Source: Vibrio lentus (GTDB taxonomy: Bacteria; Pseudomonadota; Gammaproteobacteria; Enterobacterales; Vibrionaceae). Taken from it: a stretch of 64,000 bases of DNA. This document shows, piece by piece, positions 37,220 through 46,122 of this stretch. How positions within the stretch are numbered: the first letter of the stretch is position 1; the number at the start of each line of letters is the position of its first letter. The notes under the pieces are model-generated. The model saw only the letters and a list, made by a program, of their open reading frames with translations. It searched no databases and was not told where the DNA came from. The position numbers were made by a program, and so were the translations under genes. The stretch spans positions 620,001-684,000 of the forward strand of contig NZ_JAUFQE010000002.1 of assembly GCF_030409755.1 (NCBI RefSeq). Direction: 5' to 3'.

Positions 37220-37840
37220 TTAACTCTCTTGCTGAGTCTTGAGGGTCTGGAACCCAAAATAAATACGCATAAACGTAGTCAGCCAGCAAGCTGCACCAAA
37301 GGTATAAGCGATAACGGCAAAGTGTTGCGGCCAAATACAAAAGGCAATGAAACAAGCAATGGTTTCTGTACCTTCGGTTAATCCCGACATGTAATAAAGA
37401 GACTTATGTTTATAGACTGGGTTTTCAATGCCTCGTTTGCCTGCCATCACCGCAAACGCTAAAAAGCTGCTGCCTGTGCCGATAAAAGAGAAGATCAAAA
37501 ACGCACCGGCAATGGCGTTGTGCTCTGGGTTCGCAATCACAAAGCCAAAAGGAATTAACGAATAGAAAAGGAAATCTAGGCTGATATCGAGGAAGCCGCC
37601 CGCATCACTTATGCCTTGGATTCGAGCCAAAGCGCCATCAAGCCCGTCACACACTCGGTTGAATACAATGAAGCCTAACGCCCACTCATATTGTTGAAAT
37701 GCTAAGGCAGGAAACGCTAAACAGCCGACCAAAAATCCAAATAGGGTGGTCTGATTGGCTGTGATACCGAATTGACTCAGTAACTTAGCTGATTGGTTTA
37801 ATGGCCACTTAATGACCTTGATGGAGTACTTATCCAGCAT
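37220..37840 (-). CDS. ynjF: CDP-alcohol phosphatidyltransferase family protein YnjF
   Basis: Integral membrane enzyme of the CDP-alcohol phosphotransferase family, 206 aa, the same length as E. coli YnjF. The family motif D-x2-DG-x2-AR-x8-G-x3-D-x3-D is complete in CDGLDGALARIQGISDAGGF followed by LDISLD (about residues 61-86). Six helices are expected. The product and substrate are unknown. ATG 37840 has GGAGAAG upstream and overlaps the ynjD end by 11 nt; an open frame extends to 37888. It is the last gene of a ynjBCDF operon; YnjE (rhodanese) of E. coli is missing. Confidence 0.85.
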   Translation of the reverse strand: MLDKYSIKVIKWPLNQSAKLLSQFGITANQTTLFGFLVGCLAFPALAFQQYEWALGFIVFNRVCDGLDGALARIQGISDAGGFLDISLDFLFYSLIPFGFVIANPEHNAIAGAFLIFSFIGTGSSFLAFAVMAGKRGIENPVYKHKSLYYMSGLTEGTETIACFIAFCIWPQHFAVIAYTFGAACWLTTFMRIYFGFQTLKTQQES

Positions 37841-38480
37841 GATGACTTCTCCATGGCCAAGACAGCACTTGCGCCCCTTGAGGTACATCAGCTTCGTCGT
37901 GCGTCACCATTAACGTAGGGATATTCGCTTTCGTCAATTGTTCAAACACCCAATCGCGAAATTGCGCTCTGAGCTCTTGGTCTAACTTACTGAACGGTTC
38001 GTCAAGCAGGGCGAGTTTAGGCTTTGCTAACAGCATACGAGTTAAGCTTATTCTTGCTCGTTGGCCACCGGATATCTGATCAGGGAAAGACTCTGCCAAG
38101 TGGGTCAGCTCAATGTCTTTTAATGCGGCCATCGCTTGTTGTTGGCGAGCGGAACCCTTAACTGAATTAGGCAGAGAGAACGCCAAGTTCTCCCATACTT
38201 TGAGGTGCGGAAACAGCAAGTCATCTTGAAAAAGAATACCGACTTCACGCTGATGTGAAGGTAGGTTATCCAGCTGAATATTGTTCAACACAACGGTACC
38301 AGAATACGAAAACTCTTCACTTAAGTGACCAGCAATCGCATCCAGTAAGGTCGACTTTCCGCAGCCACTCGGCCCCATCAAAGCAAGTATTTGGCCAGAT
38401 TCTAATGTTACGTTTAGCGCTGAGAACAGCGAATCTCCATCGGTTTTACGGATGGCGAGGTCGTTGAGATGCAGACTCAT
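37830..38480 (-). CDS. ynjD: ABC transporter ATPase YnjD
   Basis: 216-aa ATPase (E. coli YnjD 217). Walker A GPSGCGKSTLLD at about 36-47, signature ISGGQRARISL near 129, Walker B LALLDEPFS near 150, and the switch His in VTHDEAD. The family is annotated thiamine- or sulfate/iron-like, without an established substrate. Its start overlaps the ynjC end by 35 nt, an unusually long overlap that implies tight coupling. Confidence 0.88.
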   Translation of the reverse strand: MSLHLNDLAIRKTDGDSLFSALNVTLESGQILALMGPSGCGKSTLLDAIAGHLSEEFSYSGTVVLNNIQLDNLPSHQREVGILFQDDLLFPHLKVWENLAFSLPNSVKGSARQQQAMAALKDIELTHLAESFPDQISGGQRARISLTRMLLAKPKLALLDEPFSKLDQELRAQFRDWVFEQLTKANIPTLMVTHDEADVPQGAQVLSWPWRSHHAG

Positions 38481-40146
38481 TCGTTAGAAAACCTTTAAAA
38501 GTAAGACGGCGATATCTGAGTTGAAGTCGGCTGACTAATATCGCTAAAGAGAAAAAGAACAGAGGCAATAGGGCCTGCCAGATAGCATAAATTGCGGTTA
38601 CCCTGCGGTCGAAACCACTGGTTAGGGCAACGGCTTCTGTGGTGATCGTGCTAATGCGACCTGCGCCGAGCATCAATGTCGGCAAGTACTGAGCCAAACT
38701 CACACTGATCCCGACCGCCCAAGCGAAGGCGATAGCAGGCAGCAATATCGGCAGCTTAATGGAGTACCAACTTTGAAATGGCGACTTTCCTAAACTGAGT
38801 GAAGCTTTTATTAGGCCGTCATTGAAGCTTTTCCAAGGGCCATCTAAAGATAAATACACAAATGGGAAGGCGAAGAATACGTGTGCCCAAATTACCCAGA
38901 ACTCATAGGCGCTGCTGCCGATATAAAGCGTGGTTACTTGCATGCCGAACAACACCGAGAGTTGAGGTATCAACATTGGGATAGCGATAATGAAGCCCGG
39001 AACTTGCCACTTGTATTTGATTCTGTATTCGTGAGCAACCAGCGCAAGCAACAAAGCGACTGAAGCCGCAATCAGACCAATCCATAAGCTTTGCCCGACG
39101 GTGCTCATGATGCCATCCCACTCAAATTCCCAAAAACGCATGCTGTAGCGACTTGGAAGTAAATCAGGGAAACGCCAACGTTGGGCGACGCTCCAAGTCC
39201 CCATTAGTGGAATGATCAGCAGTGACAATGCAGCAAGCACTGCGAAGATCGTTTTTCCTGGAAGGTTAGTACCTGTTCTGCCTGAGTATTGCCAAGTTCT
39301 AAAGTACTTCAGAATTGCCCATTCGATTAAACGCGCTAAGGCGATGATCAACGAAGCCAAACCAAATAAAACGATGGCGCCAGCGGCTGCTCGTGGCAAT
39401 AAGTTAAGGTCTGGGTCGTTAAACCATTGCCATACCAAAACGGCAAAGGTCGGCGGGTTAGTTGGGCCAATGATCAAAGCAATATCGACAACCGACACGC
39501 TGTAAGCAAGCACGGCCAACATAGGGAAGCGAAGCTTGGTAAACCATTGTGGGAAAATACACTTCCACCAGATCTGAGCACGGCTATAACCCAGAGAGGC
39601 ACTGACCTTAGTGATGCGTTCGACATCGATTTGTTGAAGTATCGATATGCTCATCAGCAACAAGAACGGGACTTCTTTGAGCGCCAACATGATGATGAGA
39701 CCGAACGCGTAAGGGTCTTTGACCAACAAAGCTAATTCAGAACTGGTAGCCGATTCGCCGAGTATGTGGTGCACGGCTCTTGCGCTAAGCCCCGTTGGGC
39801 TAAATAGAAAAGCAAAGCCAATGGCGAAAGCAACATGCGGAATAGCAAGCATTGGCGATAGCGTTAACTCAATCTTTCTCCAAAACTTGTTTCCCCAAGA
39901 TGCTTGAAGAATACAAAAAGTCAGGAAGCAGGCAATGTAGCTGCTGGCGATCGCTGAACCTAGGCTTAAGCCAATCGAGTGCCAAGCCCCTACCCATTGG
40001 AAGACTTGGTTAAAACCGTTGAGTGAGGGCTCCTCTAAACCTAGGGGCGGGATGAAACTCAGTGACGAGGCCACTACTCCCGCTACCCCAGGAATCGTAG
40101 GGATAATGCACACAGCTATAACAACCAAATATAGAGCGCGTAGCAT
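38446..40146 (-). CDS. ynjC: ABC transporter double permease YnjC
   Basis: Fused permease of 566 aa with two BPD_transp_1 halves, as in ThiP and iron permeases; E. coli YnjC is 511 aa. Two EAA-type coupling loops are visible: KVSASLGYSRAQIWWKCIFPQW (about 175-196) and KASLSLGKSPFQSWYSIKLPILLPA (about 448-472). It starts 5 nt after ynjB ends. The substrate is not defined. Confidence 0.87.
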   Translation of the reverse strand: MLRALYLVVIAVCIIPTIPGVAGVVASSLSFIPPLGLEEPSLNGFNQVFQWVGAWHSIGLSLGSAIASSYIACFLTFCILQASWGNKFWRKIELTLSPMLAIPHVAFAIGFAFLFSPTGLSARAVHHILGESATSSELALLVKDPYAFGLIIMLALKEVPFLLLMSISILQQIDVERITKVSASLGYSRAQIWWKCIFPQWFTKLRFPMLAVLAYSVSVVDIALIIGPTNPPTFAVLVWQWFNDPDLNLLPRAAAGAIVLFGLASLIIALARLIEWAILKYFRTWQYSGRTGTNLPGKTIFAVLAALSLLIIPLMGTWSVAQRWRFPDLLPSRYSMRFWEFEWDGIMSTVGQSLWIGLIAASVALLLALVAHEYRIKYKWQVPGFIIAIPMLIPQLSVLFGMQVTTLYIGSSAYEFWVIWAHVFFAFPFVYLSLDGPWKSFNDGLIKASLSLGKSPFQSWYSIKLPILLPAIAFAWAVGISVSLAQYLPTLMLGAGRISTITTEAVALTSGFDRRVTAIYAIWQALLPLFFFSLAILVSRLQLRYRRLTFKGFLTNESASQRPRHP

Positions 40147-40151
40147 GAAGT

Positions 40152-41318
40152 TTAGTTACCGTATCGCTTAAGCCACTCTTTCTCGAGCGCGTTTTGCCAG
40201 CTAGGGTGCGGTTCATCAATTGATTTAAATTGTTGGGTGTTTTTAGCGCTACCGGTTAAGTACTTGCTGCTCAACACTGAAGGATCGCCCCAAACATTAA
40301 GGTCGCCTTTGCGTGATTGTGCTTCAGGGCTCAACAAGAAGTTGATGGTTACCTGAGCGCCAGCACTTGCATTAGCATTCCAAGGAATCGCAAGGAAGTG
40401 GATGTTAGATAGAGCCCCGCTTTCTAATGCATAAGCCTTGGTGGTTTCCGCTAATCGGCCACTCGCTTGTGCTGAATACACAGAGTTTGGATTAAAGGTA
40501 ATGGCTAAATCGAGCTGACCATCATCCAGAAGTTGGATACTTTCAGATGTGCCTGCTGGGAATTGTTTGCCACCACGCCATGCCACTTTATGGAATTTAT
40601 CTAAGTAAGCCCACAGTGGTGCTGTAACTTCTTGGAAGTTGTCTTCTGAAACCGGCTTAGCAAGTGCAGGGTTGTTGTCTGTGAGCTCAATCAGTAGAGA
40701 CTTGATGAAGCTGGTGCCGTGAAATTCAGGTGGGCGAGGGTAGCTTAAGCGGTTAGGGAAAGCTTGAGCGTAGCTCAACATCTCTGAGAAAGATTGTGGC
40801 GGATTGTGCAGCGTCTCTTGGTCATGGATAAACACAAGTTGCCCAACGCCCCATGGTGCTTCTAGGCCTTCTGTCGGTTCAGAGAAGTCGACATCAATCG
40901 GTAAAGACTTATCAACGTACTGCCAGTTTGGAAGTGATTCCGTGAATGGTCCAAACAACAGCGCGTTGTCTTTCATCGAACGGAAGTTTTCACCATTAAT
41001 CCAAACGATATCGACACTGCCTTCACTGTTCTTGCCTGCCGCTTTTTCTGCAAGTAAGCGAGTGGTGGTTTCTGCAATATCGGTTACTTTGACATGCTTT
41101 AAGGTAACACCGTAGTCACTCTGTAACTTCTTGCCTGCCCATTGTAGGTAACGATTGATCTCTTGGCTTCCGCCCCAAGCGTGAAAGTAGACAGTTTCTC
41201 CCTCTGCCTGCTGTTCAATTTGGTTCCAGCTATCGGTTGATGTTGCTTCATCAGCATAAATGGTTGCGCTGTATGCAACGGTTGCCATGATTCCTAACGT
41301 ACTTACTATCTTGTTCAT
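40152..41318 (-). CDS. ynjB: ABC transporter periplasmic binding protein YnjB
   Basis: Solute-binding protein of 388 aa, the same length as E. coli YnjB. A Sec signal (MNKIVSTLGIMATVAYSATIYA-DEA) is followed by the thiamine/iron-type type II binding fold; WNQIEQQAEGETVYFHAWGGSQEINRYLQW at the start of the mature domain is typical of the YnjB group. The frame opens at 41429, but the start at 41318 with GGAAAAG just upstream gives the proper signal peptide. The transported compound is unknown; similarity is to thiamine-binding ThiB-like proteins. Confidence 0.87.
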   Translation of the reverse strand: MNKIVSTLGIMATVAYSATIYADEATSTDSWNQIEQQAEGETVYFHAWGGSQEINRYLQWAGKKLQSDYGVTLKHVKVTDIAETTTRLLAEKAAGKNSEGSVDIVWINGENFRSMKDNALLFGPFTESLPNWQYVDKSLPIDVDFSEPTEGLEAPWGVGQLVFIHDQETLHNPPQSFSEMLSYAQAFPNRLSYPRPPEFHGTSFIKSLLIELTDNNPALAKPVSEDNFQEVTAPLWAYLDKFHKVAWRGGKQFPAGTSESIQLLDDGQLDLAITFNPNSVYSAQASGRLAETTKAYALESGALSNIHFLAIPWNANASAGAQVTINFLLSPEAQSRKGDLNVWGDPSVLSSKYLTGSAKNTQQFKSIDEPHPSWQNALEKEWLKRYGN

Positions 41319-41632
41319 AAACTTTTCCATTTGGTAGTGAACGGGCAAGAGCATTGTATTTTCGAACTCCCTAATAGTTATTCTATCTGTTTCTGAAATA
41401 ATTTCTAATTCAATAGTAAATTCAATCAATTACTAGGAGCCTCTGCCATCCTAGCAACAGACCGTTGAAGCGGTGAATTAATTGCACCTAAATGAGGTTT
41501 TTTTGATATTTATTGGAGGTTGGTATGAAAAGCAGGCGATAAGTGGTGTTTTGAATGCATTGGGCTGTCGAGCAAGCAATAAAAAAGGAGCCATGAAGGC
41601 TCCTTGAATCGATATCTGTTTTCAATGACGGA
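41319..41632. other. 314-nt gene-free stretch between ynjB and the META-domain gene
   Basis: It holds the ynjB promoter and leader on the minus strand. A short hairpin (CTAGGA at 41433-41438 with TCCTAG at 41449-41454) lies about 120 nt before ynjB. I looked for the TPP riboswitch (thi box) because of the possible thiamine link and did not find it. Confidence 0.4.
41579..41606 (-). terminator. Terminator of the META-domain lipoprotein gene
   Basis: On the minus strand AAGGAGCC pairs with GGCTCCTT around TTCAT and is followed by TTTTATT, 27 nt past the stop codon. Confidence 0.88.
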
Positions 41633-42079
41633 TTAGTTTACCCAGTCACGAATTGTGTACGTTAGTGTGTGTACATCGTTTTTAAGTACTAGCGTATCGT
41701 TTGTTAGGGTTACGTCGCTCCACTCGCTTAGAGTTGCTGAAACCGATTGTTCGATTTCCATCGCAGAGCCGTGACACATTTTCATTGTCATGCCCATTTG
41801 CTTGATACGGAATTGACCGTCTTTCAATTCGCCCTGACCAAAGAAGTTGTTACAACCAGCCATGCCGTTTGCAGTCAGCTTCTCGCCGATCTCTAGGCGA
41901 GGAGTCGCTTGATGTTCGCTTTTCTCAATGTCCTTGCCATCAATTTGCGCAAGTTCCCAATTATGGTGCTGTAGATCGGTTGGCGTTACTTGCATCGCGT
42001 TATCACCTGTTGTTGTGCATGCTGCTAACATCATAGGTAAAGCGGCTACTGCTAGTAATTTTTTTGAACTAAACTTCAT
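41633..42079 (-). CDS. META domain (HslJ-like) lipoprotein
   Basis: 148-aa protein with lipoprotein signal MKFSSKKLLAVAALPMMLAAC (Cys 21 acylated) and a META domain: HHNWELAQIDGKDI, then ANGMAGCNNFFGQGEL and MTMKMC, the conserved N/C motifs of HslJ-type domains that may form a disulfide. HslJ is a heat-inducible E. coli protein linked to novobiocin resistance. ATG 42079 follows GGAGCC; an upstream in-frame ATG at 42139 would bury the signal peptide. Confidence 0.85.
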   Translation of the reverse strand: MKFSSKKLLAVAALPMMLAACTTTGDNAMQVTPTDLQHHNWELAQIDGKDIEKSEHQATPRLEIGEKLTANGMAGCNNFFGQGELKDGQFRIKQMGMTMKMCHGSAMEIEQSVSATLSEWSDVTLTNDTLVLKNDVHTLTYTIRDWVN

Positions 42080-42269
42080 ATTATAAGGCTCCAAAGGAAA
42101 GAACGAAGTTACTGAATATGTGTAACTTGATGGGTTCAAAGTATAGTTTACAAAACACTATATGTGTCAGTATAAGGTCATAGTTTAGTATGGATTTAAT
42201 CGGTCTGGCGACAAATTAATCGCTTATTTTTGAATTAGTAAGCTTAATTTCGATGTGTAAGGAGACAGG

Positions 42270-42530
42270 GTGGAGCAGTTAGAGTTTTTCCAAGTTCCAA
42301 GCCCTTGTGTTGGGGTTTGCTCAAGCGATGAAAAAGGCTATTGCCATGGCTGTATGCGCAAAAGAGAAGAGCGCTTTAATTGGATGTCGATGACATCTGC
42401 GGAGCAGTTGCATGTCATAAAATTATGCCGTCAGCGCTATAGAAGAAAAATAATGAAGCAAAACAACTTGGTTGGTAAGCCTGAAGAAGAAGAGGGAAAC
42501 ACAAGTCCCCAAAGAGATCTTTTCGGCTAA
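42270..42530 (+). CDS. DUF1289 family small Cys-rich protein
   Basis: 86 aa. The family core PSPCVGVCSSDEKGYCHGCMRKREERFNW has four Cys (C14, C18, C26, C29) likely to bind a metal. The start is GTG at 42270, five bases after AAGGAGA. Members are common next to unrelated genes in proteobacteria; function is unknown. A basic tail RQRYRRKIMKQ follows. Confidence 0.85.
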   Translation: MEQLEFFQVPSPCVGVCSSDEKGYCHGCMRKREERFNWMSMTSAEQLHVIKLCRQRYRRKIMKQNNLVGKPEEEEGNTSPQRDLFG

Positions 42531-42639
42531 ACAATAACTATTGAGTTTTTATTTAACTCCGAAGTAACTATTACTTTACATAATGGTTGGGGTGTAATAT
42601 TAAAGTAGGTACCTTTGTACCAGAAGGAGTGGTGTCGGT

Positions 42640-42807
42640 ATGAATAAAAAGGACGTGAAAATCAAAAAAAAACCAGTCAAAGCACTGGATAGAAAACCGA
42701 TTGGGGCGAAAGATGACCCTGAAGGGAGTGCGCGTGATTGGCATTCGATGTCAGAAGAAGAGCGAATGGAAATCCTTTCTCACCTTTCGGACATGCCTTT
42801 TCAATAA
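42640..42807 (+). CDS. Small basic-acidic hypothetical protein
   Basis: 55 aa, MNKKDVKIKKKPVKALDR at the start (ten Lys/Arg in 18 residues) and an acidic helix SEEERMEILSHLSDMPFQ at the end. AGAAGGAG lies 10 bases upstream of the ATG. Not a family I can name. The Lys-rich head could bind RNA; this is a guess. Confidence 0.6.
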   Translation: MNKKDVKIKKKPVKALDRKPIGAKDDPEGSARDWHSMSEEERMEILSHLSDMPFQ

Positions 42808-42881
42808 CATCACTGGTTCATCAGAGTCTTTCTCATTAGTCACATTTTCGTAAGCCAACAAGTTCTTAAATGAACGTCTTC

Positions 42882-43184
42882 TTAAACAAACATGTGATTC
42901 GCTTTCGTTACACCACGATGGTAGGTGCAAAATGTATCATCGGCCTCGGTGGTTTTACTATGAATCTTAATGTTGGTGATGACTTCGACAGCCCCTGCAT
43001 CGTAACAAGCTTGCTCAGCCTTTTTAACGATCTCGAGTAATTGGTTGAGCTCACCTTTCATTGTGGTTTCCATCGCACCAATTTGAAAAGGGACATCAGC
43101 TGCTTTCACTACTTCAATCGCTTTATCAACCACTTCGAAATTGTTGCCTTCTTTAACGCGAGGGATCACTTGGAAGGCAACCAT
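42882..43184 (-). CDS. Thiamine-binding protein of the MTH1187/YqgV family
   Basis: 100-aa ferredoxin-like protein: VAFQVIPRVKEGNNFEVVDKAIEVVKAADVPFQIGAMETTMKGEL is the PF01910 signature, with GAMETTMKGE around the ligand pocket in relatives that bind thiamine. It is soluble, without signal peptide. A TTG at 43229 opens the frame, but ATG 43184 gives the usual length. It lies near, but not in, the ynjBCDF operon, whose transporter is often annotated thiamine-like. Confidence 0.8.
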   Translation of the reverse strand: MVAFQVIPRVKEGNNFEVVDKAIEVVKAADVPFQIGAMETTMKGELNQLLEIVKKAEQACYDAGAVEVITNIKIHSKTTEADDTFCTYHRGVTKANHMFV

Positions 43185-43316
43185 CACTTCTTTTTCTCTT
43201 TTTAACTCAGACACTTTCTGCTTACTCAATGAAGGAAAATTGTTGCAGATAATAGGTTAATGCGGAGATAAATTCTATAGCGGTTTTGCTGGCTTATTCG
43301 CTTATGAGCTTATAGC

Positions 43317-43538
43317 CTACTTACTACCCCAGTGGTCGCTAACCCAACCGCCTATGTGCTCATCGAAATGGCTGCCACTGAATCTGTGGTTGCGTTCAAC
43401 AGAACAGTCACTCTCGTCTTTGTTATCTATTAGGGTTTGTATGTAGCTTGCCATCGGGTCATTGGAACATTGACGATCTCGGCGAGTTGCCACTTCCTTA
43501 ATCAGTTGCAATCGATATGTAGAGCTAGCACGTTTCAT
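43317..43538 (-). CDS. Small hypothetical protein
   Basis: 73 aa: an N-terminal basic helix (KRASSTYRLQLIKEVATRRDRQCSNDPMASYIQTLID) and a Gly/Ser/His-rich C-terminus (FSGSHFDEHIGGWVSDHWGSK). A strong AGGAGG lies eight bases before ATG 43538, which is the best evidence that it is translated. No family recognised. Confidence 0.6.
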   Translation of the reverse strand: MKRASSTYRLQLIKEVATRRDRQCSNDPMASYIQTLIDNKDESDCSVERNHRFSGSHFDEHIGGWVSDHWGSK

Positions 43539-43731
43539 TTCAATGACCTCCTGTTTTAGACACTAATAGAAAAATCTAGTTGCCAGATATAGGGGCGTCA
43601 ACGTGATCAGAAAGTATTTTTTTTGAGCAACCAAGAATCAATACGTTGGCATCATAATTCATAAAAGTGTCATTTAATTTGGTGTGATTAAGCGGTCTTT
43701 TTCAGGTTTAGCTGGCAGTTTTTCTTTGAAT

Positions 43732-43757
43732 AAAAAAGCCCAGTTAATACTGGGCTA
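43732..43757 (-). terminator. Terminator of the DEAD-box helicase gene
   Basis: On the minus strand AGCCCAG pairs with CTGGGCT around TATTAA, then TTTTTA. It lies about 30 nt beyond the stop at 43790. Confidence 0.87.
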
Positions 43758-43789
43758 ATCGATTTTCTATGGTTATTTTGAAGAACTAG

Positions 43790-45028
43790 TTATCTCGAAG
43801 AATTTGGCTTGCTCTTAAATTGCTTAACACTCTTCTTTTTTGCCGTTCTGCGATTGGCCATTTTGTCCTTTGGTGGACGTTTCCTTGCGGTTGCTTCAGA
43901 TGCGGGTTTATCAGTTACTGGAAACCCTTCTAATGACTGCAACGGAAGTGCTTTGTTGGTGAGAGTTCGAATGGCGTCTAAATGCTCAGTTTCACCGTGG
44001 CTCACAAGGGAAATTGCGAATCCAGTGCTTCCTGCTCTGGCTGTGCGTCCGACACGGTGTACGTAAGTGGCAGAGTGAGATGGCAAGTCAAAGTTAATTA
44101 CTACAGGCAGTTGGTCTATATGTATGCCTCTAGCCATCACATCAGTTGCGATTAACACTCGTGTTTCACCATTTTTGAAACTTTCTAATGCTTGCGTTCT
44201 TTCTTCTTGGCTTTTGTTGCCGTGTAAAGCACTTACGCTAATTTTCGCCTTATTCAGTCGCTTGGTGAGCGCGTCAGCATTGTCTTTGGCACTGATGAAA
44301 ACCAGTACCTGTGGCCACTGATGTTGGTTCAGTAATGCGATCAGCGCTTGAGGTTTACTTCCCTTATTCACTAGGTAGAGCGTTTCTTCAATGGCCGAAA
44401 CGACACTGTTCTCTTGATGCGTCGTGATCTTTACTGGATTAGTAAGAAGCGCCTCGGCCTGACTAACCAGCTCTTTTGGCAACGTAGCCGAAAACAGCAG
44501 TGTTTGATGCTTTTTAGGAAGAGCAGAAATAATGGTTTGAATATCCGGCCAAAAACCCATGTCGAGTAAACGGTCTGCCTCATCAAGAACTAAAGACTCG
44601 CATTGGCTTAGCACTAGCTTGTTCTCTTGAATCACGGCAAGTAGGCGGCCAGGAGTTGCGATCACGAGTTGTGGCTTCTCTAACAATTGCTGTTGCTGAC
44701 TATCGATATCAATTCCACCAGTCAGTGTCACCGTTTTGATATCAAGTGCGGTTGCGATGGGTTCTAGAGCTTTGGCTACTTGAGAGGCAAGCTCACGGGT
44801 TGGAACAATGATGACCGCTTGCAGTTCACGTATCGCAACATTGATGTTATTTAACACAGGTAAGCCAAACGCCAATGTTTTCCCGCTGCCTGTTTGGGCT
44901 AAGGCGAGAACGTCTTTGCCCGAAACAATATGGGGAATAGCCGATTGCTGCACCTCTGTAGGAGTCTGGAGGTGGGTGGGGATCGCAGCAAGAGTTTGAG
45001 CGTTTAGGGTTAGGCTATTAAATGACAT
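43790..45028 (-). CDS. DEAD-box ATP-dependent RNA helicase
   Basis: 412-aa two-domain helicase: Q motif (F2 ... TPTEVQQSAIP), Walker A AQTGSGKT, PTRELASQ, TPGR, DEAD box LDEADRLLDMGF, SAT, and the C-terminal motifs FISAKDNADALTKRL, VLIATDVMARGIHID and HRVGRTARAG. A lysine-rich tail (KKKSVKQFKSKPNSSR) follows. It resembles the RhlE/SrmB group that remodels rRNA or mRNA, but I cannot assign an orthologue. The start is taken at ATG 45028 (MSFNSLTLN); an in-frame TTG lies at 45046. No clear ribosome site precedes either. Confidence 0.92.
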   Translation of the reverse strand: MSFNSLTLNAQTLAAIPTHLQTPTEVQQSAIPHIVSGKDVLALAQTGSGKTLAFGLPVLNNINVAIRELQAVIIVPTRELASQVAKALEPIATALDIKTVTLTGGIDIDSQQQQLLEKPQLVIATPGRLLAVIQENKLVLSQCESLVLDEADRLLDMGFWPDIQTIISALPKKHQTLLFSATLPKELVSQAEALLTNPVKITTHQENSVVSAIEETLYLVNKGSKPQALIALLNQHQWPQVLVFISAKDNADALTKRLNKAKISVSALHGNKSQEERTQALESFKNGETRVLIATDVMARGIHIDQLPVVINFDLPSHSATYVHRVGRTARAGSTGFAISLVSHGETEHLDAIRTLTNKALPLQSLEGFPVTDKPASEATARKRPPKDKMANRRTAKKKSVKQFKSKPNSSR

Positions 45029-45277
45029 AAATGAACCAAGTATCAAAAGGGAGGTGGAGTCTAACAGGGCTATAAATGTTAGAGAATGAGTTTTGCAGCG
45101 TTACAGGATAAACGGGCGAATTATACACGTTAAATTTAAGCGTTATCCATACAAGTGAACTAAGACAAGCATAAGCTAATAAACGTTTGGCATATTGTAA
45201 TGGTGTTGAATGGACGTACAATACCCGCCCTAAAACGATCAAGAATGATTAGGAAGCGATAAGGAAATGAGAGCGAA

Positions 45278-45904
45278 ATGAGTTGGGAAAGTATCTGGCT
45301 GTTTATTGTCATCGTGTTTTTTATTGCCATTATTCCGGGCCCAAATGCTCTGTTGGTATTGAGCACGGCTTTAACCCAAAGAAAGCTGTTTGCGTTTATC
45401 AACGTGTTGGGTGTGTCATGCGGGTTCTTTTTTCATGCGTTCGTTTCTGCAAATGGCATGAGCTTACTATTATCTCAGACCCCAATGGCGTTTGAAGGTC
45501 TTAAGTGGCTGGGCGTATTGTACTTAGTCTGGCTCGGTTATAATCACTTTCGAGCGGCACTGCGCGCTCAAGATGGCGTGCTTGCTGTGGTGAGTGCATC
45601 GGGAAGTAAGCTTTATCATCAGTTTGTGAAAGGGTTATTGACCAATTTACTCAACCCTAAAATTGTTCTGTTTTACCTATCAATATTCCCTCAGTTTGTT
45701 TCTACGAACAACATTGTATCCGACAGCTTAATGTTGGGCGCGATACAGGCGACAGTGGTTGCTACATGGTTTTTGGTTGTCATTCTGATGGCTGATACGT
45801 TTAAGAGGTTATTAACTCAAAAGCGCACTTCTCAATGGATGAACATTGTGTGCGGGTTGTTATTTGTTGGCTTCAGTATTCAATTGGCGCTGTTTCAGCT
45901 TTAG
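45278..45904 (+). CDS. LysE/RhtB family amino-acid exporter
   Basis: 208-aa membrane protein with six predicted helices. The family signature IIPGPNALLVLSTALTQRKL is at residues about 18-38, and LTNLLNPKIVLFYLSIFPQFV at about 128-148. It exports an amino acid or derivative (threonine/homoserine lactone type). It is divergent from the helicase gene across 249 nt. Confidence 0.87.
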   Translation: MSWESIWLFIVIVFFIAIIPGPNALLVLSTALTQRKLFAFINVLGVSCGFFFHAFVSANGMSLLLSQTPMAFEGLKWLGVLYLVWLGYNHFRAALRAQDGVLAVVSASGSKLYHQFVKGLLTNLLNPKIVLFYLSIFPQFVSTNNIVSDSLMLGAIQATVVATWFLVVILMADTFKRLLTQKRTSQWMNIVCGLLFVGFSIQLALFQL

Positions 45905-46122
45905 GGTTCATCGCTAACAATCGAGCTCCTAACATATCCGACTCACATCTCACTTTTTACTGAATGCTCAGCAATCCTTGTTTCTCTGCATAAATCTCTA
46001 AAGCATTAGCTCGTAAAGTCGATATAATAACCAGCTATCAATTTGGTGAATGTGTTCGTTCGAAAACCAATTGAAGCTAACGACTATTGCTTGACCGAGT
46101 AAACAGAGACAGGGAGTCACAG

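Noticed and set aside
41319..41632. Possible TPP riboswitch upstream of ynjB
   Set aside because: The conserved CUGAGA and related thi-box segments are absent from the minus-strand leader.
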